The translations under genes and the position numbers were made by a program. This document shows, in pieces, positions 9,989 through 21,055 of a DNA stretch of 64,000 bases; position 1 is the stretch's first letter; each line of letters begins with the position of its first letter. The stretch is from Bifiguratus adelaidae (taxonomy: Eukaryota; Mucoromycota; Endogonomycetes; Endogonales), in the NCBI GenBank assembly GCA_002261195.1, contig MVBO01000006.1:192458-256457 (forward strand). Reading direction: 5' to 3'. The notes below the pieces were generated by a model. The model searched no databases. It was not told the origin of the DNA and worked only from the letters and a program-made list of their open reading frames with translations.

Positions 9989-10547
9989 ATGTCTTTTGCT
10001 TCGTTAGCTTGCCTCTCCGGTATCTTTGCGGCTACGGCTTCCTTGTTTGCCAAACTGTTTACGGATACGCGTACAGAATATGTATCAAGCGTACTGCAAC
10101 AACTACTCGTACCGGCTTCCATGAACGACAAAGTGCCTGTTGGTGATGTAGTACGTATGGATGACCTGTGCATGCGTGTTACAGGGTGATGTTGACCAAG
10201 CTCGGTGTACCGTTTCCAGCTTACGCTGTGCGTTAGAGGCATATGCTTTGGCTTGATTTTTGCCAGTAACGCTGCAATGTGGAGCACATTTACCAAAGCG
10301 CTTGCCAAATCGGAGTCGTCGGTCAAAGTCAGTACCATCAACAATGCCACCAACTTTTTCGTGACCGTGAGTGCCACGGAGCTGTTGCTTGAATGAGCGC
10401 TCATCCGTATGCTAGGCTATCCTGGGAAATCTCTTGTTCAACGAACCATTGACGCTACGGTGGTGGTGTGGAGCCTCGCTCATCGTGTTAGGCACATTGT
10501 TGGTCTCTCAACGACAAGGACAAAAGGACAAGCAAAAAACCGAGTAA
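9989..10547 (+). CDS. TMEM42-like small multi-span membrane protein (EamA/DMT superfamily)
   Basis: Three exons (9989-10150, 10220-10366, 10416-10547) encode about 146 residues with four hydrophobic segments. The family pattern of TMEM42 is clear: GIFAATASLFAKLF near the N-terminus, VRGICFGLIFASNAAMW then KALAKSES in the middle, TNFFVTAILGNLLFNEPL and LRWWCGASLIVLGTLL at the end, then a basic tail. TMEM42 is a half-size relative of drug/metabolite transporters; its function is unknown. The start is uncertain: frame stays open upstream to 9884, and a Trp-containing segment just before 9989 (NWAC) resembles the family N-terminus, so translation may begin earlier or in an unrecognised exon. The acceptor at 10219 is my choice among nearby AGs because it restores frame. 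Confidence 0.75.
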
Positions 10548-10587
10548 ATGACATGAGATTACGCAATACCTCTCTACGGGCCAGCGT

Positions 10588-11692
10588 CTAGAAGGATGGA
10601 AAGTCCAGCTTGCCCCTTTCTACCGCATCGAAATCCACCTGAGCCATGTTGCCGAATTTCGCCGCGTATCCCGTGTGCACGTTCCTCCCAAAGAAGGGTG
10701 CAGTATCTATCTCTACTAGATTAGAGTAGTGATTGCTCGACTTGTGCTTCACACCGACTTCTCCCATCGCTGGCTCTCCATAGCCCAATTTAGTCCAACC
10801 GGCGAGAACGTAGCGAAAGAGGATATATAGCGTGATATCGCGTCGTGTGTAATAGAGAAACGTCTTTTCGCGGGCTATACCACGATGTAGGATACCATCA
10901 AACTCTGATTCCTTGACGGCAGGGGCCAACAAGTGTACCACATCCGGGCGCTCGGATAGGTCCATCAATTGCAGCGCTTTGAGCACGTGGTGACAACCCA
11001 ATGAATGCGAAATGACACGAAGCTTGGGATGCTTTTGGCGTAAGGTTCTCAGGACATTGGAAAGTTCTGAAGCGTATTCGCTAGATCGAAAGTTGGCCTT
11101 GTGATATTGATAAGTGAGCTTGACCAGATGCATGGAAAGGTCAGCGAGAAAGAAGGTGGCCAAGAGGGATGGTGAGGGTATAACGATGCCTGCAGGCAAT
11201 CGAGTGGTGATCCAATAGATGGGAGCCCACGGTACGACATAATTCAAACGAGGCTGTCCTGATCGCCAATTGTACCTGCTTTCAGGCTTAGCTTGACGCT
11301 CCGGTGTGTTGCCGATCGCTTGCCGATTTCCTTACCCGAGTGCCAATGGGCCCCAGCGATGTTTAGGTGACTGTACGAGCATGGAGTGCGACCTAAGCTT
11401 GTCAGTGTCTTGCGTTGACCTGCGCTCAACCCATGCAATGCTTACCTTGTCCACAGCGCAAAGTCCTCCACTCGTTCACGGTCAGTCATGAATCCTGTGC
11501 TTCGTTAACTCTCATTTTTGACAAACACCCGTCGAACGTACCACGAACATAGACCGTCGCCTCCTCTTCCTTTTCAGGCTGCATGCCCACTTTCTTGACC
11601 AATACATTCACCTCCGCAGGCGGCTTCTTGATTGGTAACCGCAAGATATCCTTTCAACCTGGCGCTCATCAGGAGGAAGAGCTAAATCCATT
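10588..11692 (-). CDS. Alpha/beta-hydrolase of unknown substrate
   Basis: Four exons (11692-11542, 11494-11446, 11392-11336, 11275-10588) encode 314 residues. The fold is indicated by VYVRGFMTDRERVEDF (a strand leading to an oxyanion-loop-like YVRGF), LALGYNWRSG, and the nucleophile elbow LRVISHSLGCHHVL with Ser in SHSLG. A later VVHLLAP strand and a C-terminal NLVEIDTAPFFGRNVHTGY, with Asp and His candidates, could complete the triad. A hydrophobic region around VPWAPIYWITTRLPAGIVIPSP may contact membrane. It resembles the DUF900/DUF726 type of lipase-like hydrolases in layout, but I do not recognise a characterised homologue. The start Met at 11692 keeps a single frame through four exons. 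Confidence 0.65.
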
Positions 11693-11921
11693 TTAGGCAA
11701 TGTGCGCAAAGTCACAACTTGCGCGTTTTGTATCTCTCTACTTTTTCTTTTGTTGAGTGCTCCTGGTGAACTGTACAAGGGTAGCTTGACTGGTAAGGAA
11801 ACAGCAAATCTCCGACGTCTTGACTACTCACTAACGGTTGATTCTTGATTCCATCTTGGTGCAGTAGTTTTATCGGTTCGTCACGCCATCTGTCTCCCTG
11901 TTCACTACTTGCCTTTGTGGC

Positions 11922-12439
11922 ATGAACACACTCAGCATGTCGAGTACAGCGCTCAGTAAGCAAAACTCAGATATGGGCACCCCTGGCGGTTCCACAAGTG
12001 CACGTGAGGGTAATCGCGACCGACGACGCAAAAACATGCATCCGGTTGGGAATGGGTCGGCCGCTGTAGCCTCTACAAGTACCCATTCTGTTGCTACAGG
12101 CGAAGCCTTGAAAGAGTTCTACACGGTATGTAATCGCATTGGCTTTACATGTTGCTGAAGGATGGTAGATTGATTTTGCGACGGTACCTTTACGCATATT
12201 ACGAAAGTACAAGCGCATCCACAAACTCCGTACAAAGAACGATTATCCATCACGAGAAGAGCTCGCTGCGGTAATTCAACGTCATTTCGCGTCGCAATCC
12301 ATTAGAGAAATCGATGCTGTTACCTGTTTTTTGTACAGCGTACGACACCGAGGTAGGTCATTGCGCGCAGTGGAGGCATGGTCAGTGGAGCTTACTTGTT
12401 TGTATAGATAGCGCACTTCGGCTACCTGTTCTCATGTAG
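11922..12439 (+). CDS. Sap30-like Sin3-binding protein
   Basis: Three exons (11922-12125, 12169-12352, 12408-12439) encode 139 residues. About 65 disordered, Ser/Thr- and Arg-rich residues precede a compact domain EALKEFYTIDFATVPLR, LRKYKRIHKL, SREELAAVIQRHFASQ and IREIDAVTCFLYSVRHR. This matches the Sin3-binding domain of Sap30, which bridges the Rpd3/HDAC complex to Sin3 for transcriptional repression in the nucleus. The RRYK-H-KL and the HF-x10-T-x-FLY spacing are the key landmarks. The zinc-finger-like N-terminal part of animal SAP30 is not seen. The protein is short, as in other fungi. The Met at 11937 is an alternative start. Confidence 0.72.
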
Positions 12440-12629
12440 ATTAGTGTATTTGTTGTCATACTTTCTGATTTAGTGTATTTGTTGGGCCTGATTCGAATCG
12501 ATTACTATCTGGTTCTGAAGTGACCGCTCTCAATCTAAGCCTACAAAGTCCAGCGGATCGTGTATTGTAGGTGAGAGCAACCAATGTGCTGGTCACGTTC
12601 ATCTCCCAGGGATTTTCCAGCTGGAGACA

Positions 12630-14501
12630 ATGTTGCAGCGCGCCCAGAAAGGAAATTGGTCGAAGCGTTGGGTTGCGCTTTCGGCAGAAGTCATGAACCT
12701 ATGGCAGCGAAAGCTATTTAGACTTTTGCTTGGTGCTCTGCTGAGTAGCTTGACGCTGCTCATCCTCTACCAAACAAAGTGGATTCGCGAATCGCTCAGC
12801 CTTCGCAGAGGAACAGACGAATATATGGTACAAGCGCTAGACAAGGTGCCAGCCTCATCTTGGTCTTGTCAAGGAAAAGGCCGAGGAATGATTTGCACTT
12901 ATTCCAACCTTTGCATATCTTCAACCCTTGGTATGGTTATGTATAGAGCGTGGAAGGATCACCAAACTTACAGCTATTATAGAGGATTTTGTCGTCACCA
13001 GGGATATCGAGCCGGCAGAGCCGCCTCCAGCCGTCAACATAATCAATGCTGATCCAAGCGCTGATCTGTGGTGGGCACCAAAAATTATCCAACATAGCGA
13101 CTTACCGCGAGAGCATGCGGTCTATGTCAATGAGACAGTGTTTGTCTATGGCCTTTATTCTCCTTGGCATTTCTCCCATATGCTCTTCAACGGTTTGATT
13201 CCCCTCTGGCAGTAAGTAAATGCATTGAGATGCGACTTTGTAGAAGCGGAATTGACAGTTTTGCTCCAGGACAATGCAAGAGCATGGAGCAACGAGAAAG
13301 AGTTGGACATATCGCGCCATGAATTTCTGGGGCGATCCAAATTCGCCAGCATTGATTGACACCGATTTCATTACCGACGCGCCTGACATTGTTCAGAATT
13401 ACTGGGAAGCAGTAACCCACAAGCAGCAAGTGCGTTCAAGAGCTCCGATTTGCTTTGCTCGAGCCGTTGTCGGCACCGGAAATGCATGTTCGCTGGAGTA
13501 TTGCGAACGCCCTATCTACGCCAAAATGTATCAATCATTCCGTACTCAAGCGGCCAAATTTTATTCTGACCATGCTCGCTGGGATATGAAGGCGGCGCAC
13601 AGCAATGAGCATGACATGGCTTGCGTCAATTCCGCCGTTGAAGAGCACATTGGCTCAAGCGAGAGACCTATGGTCATCGGCTTTATAAACCGCAAATCCC
13701 GCAACATCACTAACATACCCGATGCCGTCAATGTCATCCGAGACATTGCAAAGAGAGATCATTCAAGCTTTCTTATACGACATATTGAATTCGACCATGG
13801 TTGCTCTCTCATGAGCACTGAGCATGTCGTACGCGATCTGGACATACTTATCACCCCGCATGGCTCACAGGAAGGCGCTGCAATCTACATGAAGGACAAT
13901 TCTGTTGTACTGAGCATTGATCATCGTGGCTACTGGGAACCTTGGTTCCAATGGGTGATGACCGCCATGGGCCGCCGTTTCTACAACTTCATGGTAAGTC
14001 GACAAGAGATTAAAAAAGTCGACTGGACTGATTGCTCTCCAATAGTGTAATGATGACAGTTGTCTGGAATTCGACCCGGATACGGCCAAGAAATTGCTGC
14101 TGGCAGAAGGCATTCAACTAAATCGAGAGGCAGTCTCGCGGTATATCTCCTGGAAAGGGGTATCTCCAACTGAATGGCTTACTGAACATCTCAAGTCTGA
14201 GGGTATAGGGGATACCGAAAGCTACGACACCGCATTGCGTATAACATACGAGTATCTAAAGAGCGCTCCAAGAAAGATCGATCTCGGACGTTTCTCGTCG
14301 TTTTTTTCGCGCATCGTTCGCGAATTTGGAGAATTGAGTCAGCTCAGCTTTCCCGAAATATGTCGGCGCGGAAAATGTTGCGGGTTCTCGTGTCAAGAGA
14401 AGCTGGGAAGGAATGTCTTTGGATCTCTCGCAGACGGCAGAGTGAAGGCATGGGATGGACCGGTTTCTCCTGCCGGTCCAGACTGGCACGAAGATGACTA
14501 G
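12630..14501 (+). CDS. GT61-family glycosyltransferase, copy A (type II membrane protein)
   Basis: Four exons (12630-12930, 12983-13211, 13270-13993, 14046-14501) encode 569 residues. A short basic cytosolic tail is followed by a membrane anchor at about residues 32-50 (LFRLLLGALLSSLTLLILYQ), then a Golgi-lumenal domain of the GT61/DUF563 type. Recognisable parts are SHMLFNGLIPLWQ, CFARAVVGTG, VIGFINRKSRN, CSLMSTEHVVRDLDILITPHGS and the following QEGAAIYMKDNSVV. GT61 enzymes add xylose, arabinose, GlcNAc or related sugars to glycans; the sugar cannot be told. A cysteine-rich tail (CRRGKCCGFSC) follows. Copy B at 19052-20997 has the same intron positions and identical lengths for exons 2-4. 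The ORF is intact. Confidence 0.85.
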
Positions 14502-14752
14502 ATGTCATACTTTTCGCTCATGGTTTACAACATATTTATTGTACATATAGATCCCGCTGTACACTATTCATCTGGAAGTATCGCTATATAGATTAATACA
14601 TTCTAGCGCATGTCCTACACTCTCTCAAGTGCCCTCTAGAAGAGCTTCTTCACCTGATCCATAGTCATCTCCGCCGACCCTCACTCATACAGGCAGAAGC
14701 GAAAGCACTCTTCGGCTTAAAGTCTGAGCCAAATTGACAAATTCGGATTGAC

Positions 14753-16340
14753 ATGTCGTGGTCACCAGGCCCAAGACGAACGGACATCCTCCGTGTTCCA
14801 CTCCGTCTCATCACGCCACGTAGAAACATTGCATCTGTGCTCAAGGTAGCCTGGGTCATTGTTCTATGGATAGGAGAAGTGGGCGTCTTCTGGAGAGCTG
14901 CGGCAAAATGTCAGTTTCCCGTTCACCTTGATGGAGTGCCTTCTGTAAGTAAAGGCGAGTAGATTGACGGCGTAGCGCTCATCCATGCACCTGCAGCATA
15001 AGGTCGTCCTGATTGGCGATCCTCAAATCACAGATCCCTATTCTTACCATCGCAGAGGCGTCCTGCAATGGGTTACAGAGTTCTACTCGGATTTATACAT
15101 GCGTCGTAATTGGCGAAACTTGATGAAGAGACGGAAACGAAACCGAGTCGATACGGTCATCTTTATGGGCGATTTGATGGACGGCGGCAGAGAGTGGGAG
15201 GATGACGCGTACGTATCCATTGCAGACGTTTCTGATCTGGTCATTCAATCTGGCTGCCAAAGGTATCTAGAAGAAGCGAAGCGGTTTAAGAACCTGTTTG
15301 TCGCACCAAGGGAAGACGTGAAATTTATCTACATGGCAGGAAACCATGACCTAGGCTTTGGCAATGGCGTGACAGTGGCCCGACAAGATCGATTCGCTGC
15401 CGAGTTCAATCTTCCGAACCAAATCTTTGACATGGGAAATCATTCGGTCGTGCTCTTGGACACCGTCTCAATCACATCCCAAGATGCGAATGTCAGAGCC
15501 GCGGTGGAAACGTTGCTCAATCAAGTACAAGATACTCAATTGCCAAGGATCCTGCTGACGCACGTCCCTCTATGGAGAGATGACGCGACCGATTGCGGAC
15601 CGTTAAGGCAGGCTTCTGATACCATCACGCAAGGGAATGGCTACCAATATCAAAATCTCATGGACGCCTCGATGAGCACGCGATTACTGACGACAGTAAA
15701 ACCTGATCTCGTATTCTCTGGAGACAATCACGATTATTGCGAAATAGTACACAGCTATCAGGCTAATGGGGAGCGTCAAGCGACTGAGATCACCGTGCCA
15801 ACCTTCAGTATGGCACAAGGTCTACTTCGGCCGGGTGTCATTCTCCTGACCTTGCAAAACCCACTGGATACCAACGCACCTTCTCTGGCTTCCTCAACCT
15901 ATTCCAGGTCCACCTGCTTCTTTCCTGATCAAGTCAACATCTTTATCAATTATGCCTACATTGCACTAATCACCATTATCATCATAATCCTCACCCTATT
16001 ACGCCGTCACAAAACACAAAACGTCTATAGAATGTTGAAGCGCAACAACAATGCCTTTCGCCTACCTCTACATCTTTTGCCGAGACGAGATCCTCAGAAC
16101 AGCGTCGCCGAACGTACACTTAATCTCCATCATAATGACAGCGACGATGAACAGGCATCTGACGATTCGGATGATGGCTTCAGCGCTCGCCGCAGCCGAT
16201 TCGATGCGCGAGCTACGTCGGGAATCTTCGTGGCCTTCCGGAAAGAGTATTGGGCGTTGTTGCTCAGAGACGTGAGCGAAGTAGCCGCTGTTGCCGTGCC
16301 CTTCTACGTCTTTTTGTTGGTCTGGAATCGGTTCCGATAG
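14753..16340 (+). CDS. Ted1/PGAP5-type metallophosphoesterase, intact copy
   Basis: Two exons (14753-14944 and 14997-16340) encode 511 residues. An N-terminal membrane segment (VLKVAWVIVLWIGEVGVFW) leads to a calcineurin-like phosphoesterase with metal-ligand motifs GDPQ, MGDLMDGG, AGNHD, THVPLWR and SGDNHDYC. A second hydrophobic span (IALITIIIIILTLL) and a last one near the C-terminus follow. The layout matches Ted1/Cdc1/PGAP5, ER enzymes that remove ethanolamine phosphate from mannose of GPI anchors and so allow cargo export. A long Asp/Ser-rich linker lies between the last two spans. A decayed relative lies at 21056-22690. The start at 14753 gives a short basic tail before the first span. 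Confidence 0.85.
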
Positions 16341-18260
16341 GCCTGTGCTAAGTATGCTTTATTCATGTAATCATACCCATCCACTTTTCTAAATATAAAA
16401 CACTCAACTACTTGACACTCCGTGTTCGCTTACCGCCTCTGCCTTCCGAAATATGTCCCGGTGTGCAGATAATATGGCAGGCTCATTGCAGCGGTTGACA
16501 TTTCTTTCAGATAACCTGTTTGCTTTGCAGTCCACATTTCATTGACTGTTGCCTATGTTTCGTCTTCCGTTCAATTAAAGAGTATTTCACACCTCAATGA
16601 TTGGCAAAGCCGATGCTATGTTGTACGACGTTTTTAGGCAAGAGCGAGCAGGATCCCTTTGACTTCTCTATTGCAAGTTGAGAAGACTATCTTCTGCATG
16701 GTTTTTAATCTCCGTCGCAGTGATTCGATAACGTGGTTGGCTGTCGGGTCATTTAGAGGTAGCTTTCCAATATAATAGTATATGTAATAAAAGTCTTAGG
16801 CGACGGCATTCTTTCCCCGGGACAATGGCAATGATAATCGCTGACCGAGTCGTCAGAGCAATCACCAATCTGTCTGATAAAAGCTATTACGAGAACCTCC
16901 TGAGAACGCGCATTAATAGGGAATAACGCACGAAGCCGGAGTGTCAAAACCGACGTGTCGGAACGCCTGGTAGTCTGCACTTCTGGCTAGATTTAGATAC
17001 TTTGTCCTATTGGAACAACAACTCGATCATGGACGGAGCTTGTATCACGTGGAGCAATGACTTTCACGAGACATCTGGGCCGCAACCGCGGATTATTGGA
17101 CCCAGAAAAAGCCATTTGACTTTAAACGTTGCATATTCTGCATCTGCTAGGAGTCCACGGTCCTCTGACAAGGAGGACCATCAGGGCTATGAGATATCAT
17201 GTAATGTATCCTCGCGAAATCTTGCGGCAACTACTTAAGTATCCTTAACATTATCGATGTATTCTTTCGATTGGAGTCACTTGAGTACTCATACAGGAAT
17301 TGCCCTTGCTGCTCAGTTCTCGATCAAACTCCTGTACTACAGCAAGAGGGCCGCAATACTCACGGGAGATCTGTACAGATGTAAGGAAATCGCCGCTTAT
17401 TCCCCACCGCCAGCCATCCTTCAGTTACCGCTCTTCAACTGGTTTGATGGTTGTGCAACAAAGCGTTCAAGTCCCTGTGGTCTGAAACCTGAGGGCTAGC
17501 CTATAATGACGTGTTGCACAAGCTGCCAATGCGAGCCGATTTATAGAACCATAGGGAATCAAAGCTTTGCGTCGGCTATGCCAATTACTTTCCTCCCAAT
17601 CCCTTGAAACTTACTACCTCATCGGAGGCAAACTTGATGAGAAACTCTGGCTAACTTGCGAAAAAGCTTTGCGAATGATCGTCTCGGTATCATTCCGCAT
17701 CTCAATGTTCATTCCACACGTTACACACACGTGTCCATCTCTGCGCTCGGGAACCTCGGGACACAAAGGACAAATATGCTTAACTACGTACTACATTCCT
17801 TTGCCTAATCTGTATGGATGCAGAGAAGCTCTCACTTTGGTTACTGAGACTTCCGAAACGGTGTCCACTCGCGAGAATCTCTTGCGAAGACGGATGAGCC
17901 AATGGATAACCATCCGAGTAAGCAGAGCCTCCATTTTAATCGCTGGCTGTTCGAAAGCACCTGTGGTCGGATCAGCTCCTCTGCTTCCGCATTGACACAT
18001 TTGCTTGGTCTAGCACGAGCCAAGTGGACTGACCTCCTAAAGTGGTAGATACCCTGAGACCGGATACACAACCGTTTACCGCTGACCTTGATTCCGATAT
18101 TCTTTTAACTGATATGACCGAACCCGAAGGCGTCGCCGAGTCGTTGGTGAGAATTGTTCGAGGGCAGCCTCCGCAAGGCTATAGAGAACTCTGAAAATGT
18201 ATACATAGCCCCAGAAATAAGCGCTTATTCATACGATCAAGGACCCTTACAAAAAGCACC
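16341..18260. other. Gene-poor spacer between the duplicated GT61/Ted1 blocks
   Basis: I see no supported gene in these 1.9 kb. Open frames are short and lack family patterns, splice structure or start context. The first about 30 bases after the Ted1 stop resemble the sequence after the pseudogene copy (near 21080-21110 on the other strand), which marks the edge of the duplicated segment. Confidence 0.55.
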
Positions 18261-18650
18261 ATGAGGCACTTCAATTTGGTCTTCGCAACTCTTGCCGTAG
18301 CTGGTACTGCCATGGGAGCGACGTGTTATTACAGTGTTTCAATGGCCAAAGTTACCGCATGCGATACGGACTAGCTTATCAATTTCGCCGTTGACGTTAG
18401 CAACAGCTGCAGCGGCGAATCGACCGGAAAGCACTGCTATTCGGACGGTGGCTGGTGCCTGGACGTTGCTGTTGCGCTGATCTTTTTGTGTCTTGTCCTC
18501 TCTATTTGTCTCAGTGCAGTTGATGCGTCTGGATTGATCTGTTTGATGAATGAACGCGTGTGATAAGCCTAGTCGCCTTTACTTGTCACAGGAGAAGATA
18601 TAGGCTGTTCTAGCTTCAATGTTGGTTCCGTGAAATATGGAATAACTTAA
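18261..18650 (+). pseudogene. Small secreted cysteine-containing protein, interrupted by one in-frame stop
   Basis: An ATG at 18261 opens a classic signal peptide (MRHFNLVFATLAVAGTAMGA), then a short Cys-containing region. A single in-frame TAG at 18372-18374 stops it after 37 codons; the same frame then runs on through NSCSGESTGKHCYSDGGWC to 18563. A likely second exon after the acceptor at 18591 adds GCSSFNVGSVKYG before a stop at 18648. The Cys spacing and signal peptide suggest a small secreted protein, perhaps effector-like or antimicrobial; function is unknown. The donor of the putative intron is unclear. Either the gene is a young pseudogene, or the stop is a sequencing error, or an unusually short intron removes it. 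Confidence 0.4.
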
Positions 18651-19051
18651 CTACAGTGTTGCGGGAGATGTCACGGTATCAGGCAATAACACTACCGTAC
18701 ATTGTCCTCCGCGTTTCTATATCTCGACAAAGCTAAACATGCTCTTTTTTCATAGTCTGCTTACCATAAGCGAAGATGATGGTAGGTTTTGTTTCTGCAG
18801 GCAAAATTGCATAAAAGGAGGTGCGTGATATCGTTACGCTAATTCATTGCTAACTCCGAATGCCACAGATTGATGCCTCAAATTGCCAGCTGCCTCGAAC
18901 AGAACCTTGATGATTGCAATCTCCCTTCATTATATTCTACAATCGATTAAATACAGTCAGTCTAGAATGTAACTTTGCCTCTTCTCTAATAACCAGAGTT
19001 GTGACACTCGCCGAAATGAAGTGAACGCAAATGCACGGATCACACAAGTAG
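18651..19051. other. Non-coding spacer before GT61 copy B
   Basis: No coding signal was recognised in these 400 bases. They form the 3' flank of the minus-strand GT61 copy B. Confidence 0.5.
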
Positions 19052-20997
19052 TCAATCATCTTCATGCCAGTCTGGACCTGTCGGGGAAATTGGCCCATCC
19101 CAAGCTTTCATTTTACCGTCCGCCAGTGATCCAAACACATTCCTCCCGAGTACGGTTTGACAAGCGAAGCCACAGCATTTGCCACGCCGACATACTTCAG
19201 GATAGCTGAGCTGGTTCAATTCATCCATCTCCTGGATAATTCGCGTAAAGAAGGGAGAAAACCGTTCGAGATCGATCTTTCTGGGAGCCGCATTCAGATA
19301 GTCAGAAGTTAACCGATAAGCGGTGTCATAGCTTTCTCTGTCGCCTATCCCATGTGATTTGAGGTACTCTGTGAGCCATGCTACGGGTTCTTTGTCCTTC
19401 CAAGAGACATATTTTGCAATCTCGTCTTGTTCCAGATGGATGTCTTCATTCGATAAAATTTTCTCTGCGATGTCATAATCGAAGTCCAAACAGTTATCGT
19501 CGTTACACTATAAAATGAAGGGTATAAGCTTGCTTGCTCTATGTGATGTTTTCAAAACCTACCTGAAATGTGTAAAAACGACGGCCCATGCCTGTCATCA
19601 CCCATTGGAACCACGGCTCCCAATAACCCCGATGGTCAATGCTCAGTACTACCGAGTTATCTTTCATGAAAACAGCAGCGCCTTCCTGTGAGCCATGCGG
19701 GGTGATAAGTATGTCAAGGTCACGCACCACGTGCTCGGTGCTCATGAGAGAGCATCCATGGTCAAAATCAATGTGCCTTATAAGGATGCACTTTTCGTCC
19801 CTCTTTGCAATGTCTCGAATCGCGTTTACTGTTTCGTGGATATTAGTAACATTGCGGGATTTTCGGTTGATGAAGCCAACAATAGTAGGGCTCTCACACT
19901 GGCCGATTCGTTCTTCCACCGCGAAATTAACGCAAGCCATGTCGTGCTCGTTGCTATGTGCAGCCTTCAGATTCCAATAAGCATTATCAGAGTAGAACCT
20001 GGTCGCCTGATTTCGAAATGATTGATACCTCTTGCCGTAAATGGGACGTTCGCAATAATCCAGCGAACAAGCATTGCCTGTACCAACAACTGCTCGGGCG
20101 AAGCAAATTGGAGCTCTTGGGCGTATCTGCTGCTGATGGGTCACGGCCTCCCACTGGTTTTGGATGATATCGGGAGCATCGGTAATAAAATCGGTATCGA
20201 TCAGTGCCGGTAGTGTAGGCTCAGCCCAGTAGTTCTTTGCGCGATATGTCCAACTTTTCCGTGTCGCCCCAAACTCTTGCATTGTTCTGTCCAGAAAATG
20301 ATGTGAATCGCGCGCTATAAGGATGCACATTGCTGTATAAACTTACTGCCAGAGAGGAAGCAATCCGTTGAAAAGCATATGGGAGAAATGGAAGGGAGAG
20401 TACATGCCATAGACAAACACTGTCTCATTGACATAGACTGCATGCTCGCGAGGCAAGTCGCTCCGTTGAATGGCTCTTGGGGCCCACCACAAGTCAGCGG
20501 CCGGATTTGCGTTGATCAGATTGACCTCCGGAGGAGGGTCCGCGGCCGTATTGTCTTGTGTGATGACAAAGTCCTCTAAAATATATGTAAAAGGTGAGTA
20601 CGGCCGCAGAGATCGTCCTCTTTGACCTACCGAAGCTTGAAGATATGCAAAGATTGGTATACGTGCAGATTTTACCTCGACCTTCGCCTTGACAAGACCA
20701 AGATGACAGTGGTACATCGCTGACCGACTCTATCACGAGTTCTTTTGTTCCTTTTTGAAGCTTAAAAGACTCCTGTATCCATTCAGCCTGATAGAATATC
20801 AACAGAGCTAAGCTACTGAACAACGTCGCAAGCAAAAGCCCAAATAGCCTTCGCTGCCACAGATTCATGCCTCTCTTGCTGGCGAACGGAGCTTCGCCGT
20901 TCGGTTGAACAAATTTCCTATTTTGGTAGATGTTACCTGACAGAGCGCTATGGTCCTCTGTGAGGTTATTGTATCGTAGAGTGAATTGAAGGTACAA
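19052..20997 (-). CDS. GT61-family glycosyltransferase, copy B (type II membrane protein)
   Basis: Four exons (20997-20631, 20575-20347, 20286-19563, 19507-19052) encode 591 residues if the first Met is used. Exons 2, 3 and 4 have exactly the same lengths as in copy A (229, 724 and 456 nt), and introns sit at the same codons and phases. The membrane anchor LFGLLLATLFSSLALLIFYQ and all GT61 landmarks (CFARAVVGTG, IGFINRKSRN replaced by VGFINRKSRN, LITPHGSQEG) are present without a stop. The proteins are roughly three-quarters identical by eye, so the duplication is not very recent. The N-terminal tail is longer than in copy A; a downstream Met just before NLWQRR may be the real start. It begins about 90 bp after the decayed Ted1 copy on the same strand. 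Confidence 0.83.
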
Positions 20998-21055
20998 AGC
21001 GAAGCGTTACGTGGTAGTTGGGTGTCTTTTATTAGAAAAAAAATTGGACGGATTA

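Noticed and set aside
12928-13052. Possible frameshift in GT61 copy A
   Set aside because: A 52-nt intron at 12931-12982 explains the frame change, and copy B has an intron at the same codon.
17257-17995. Open frames in the spacer at 17.2-18.0 kb
   Set aside because: No start context, splice structure or family resemblance on either strand.
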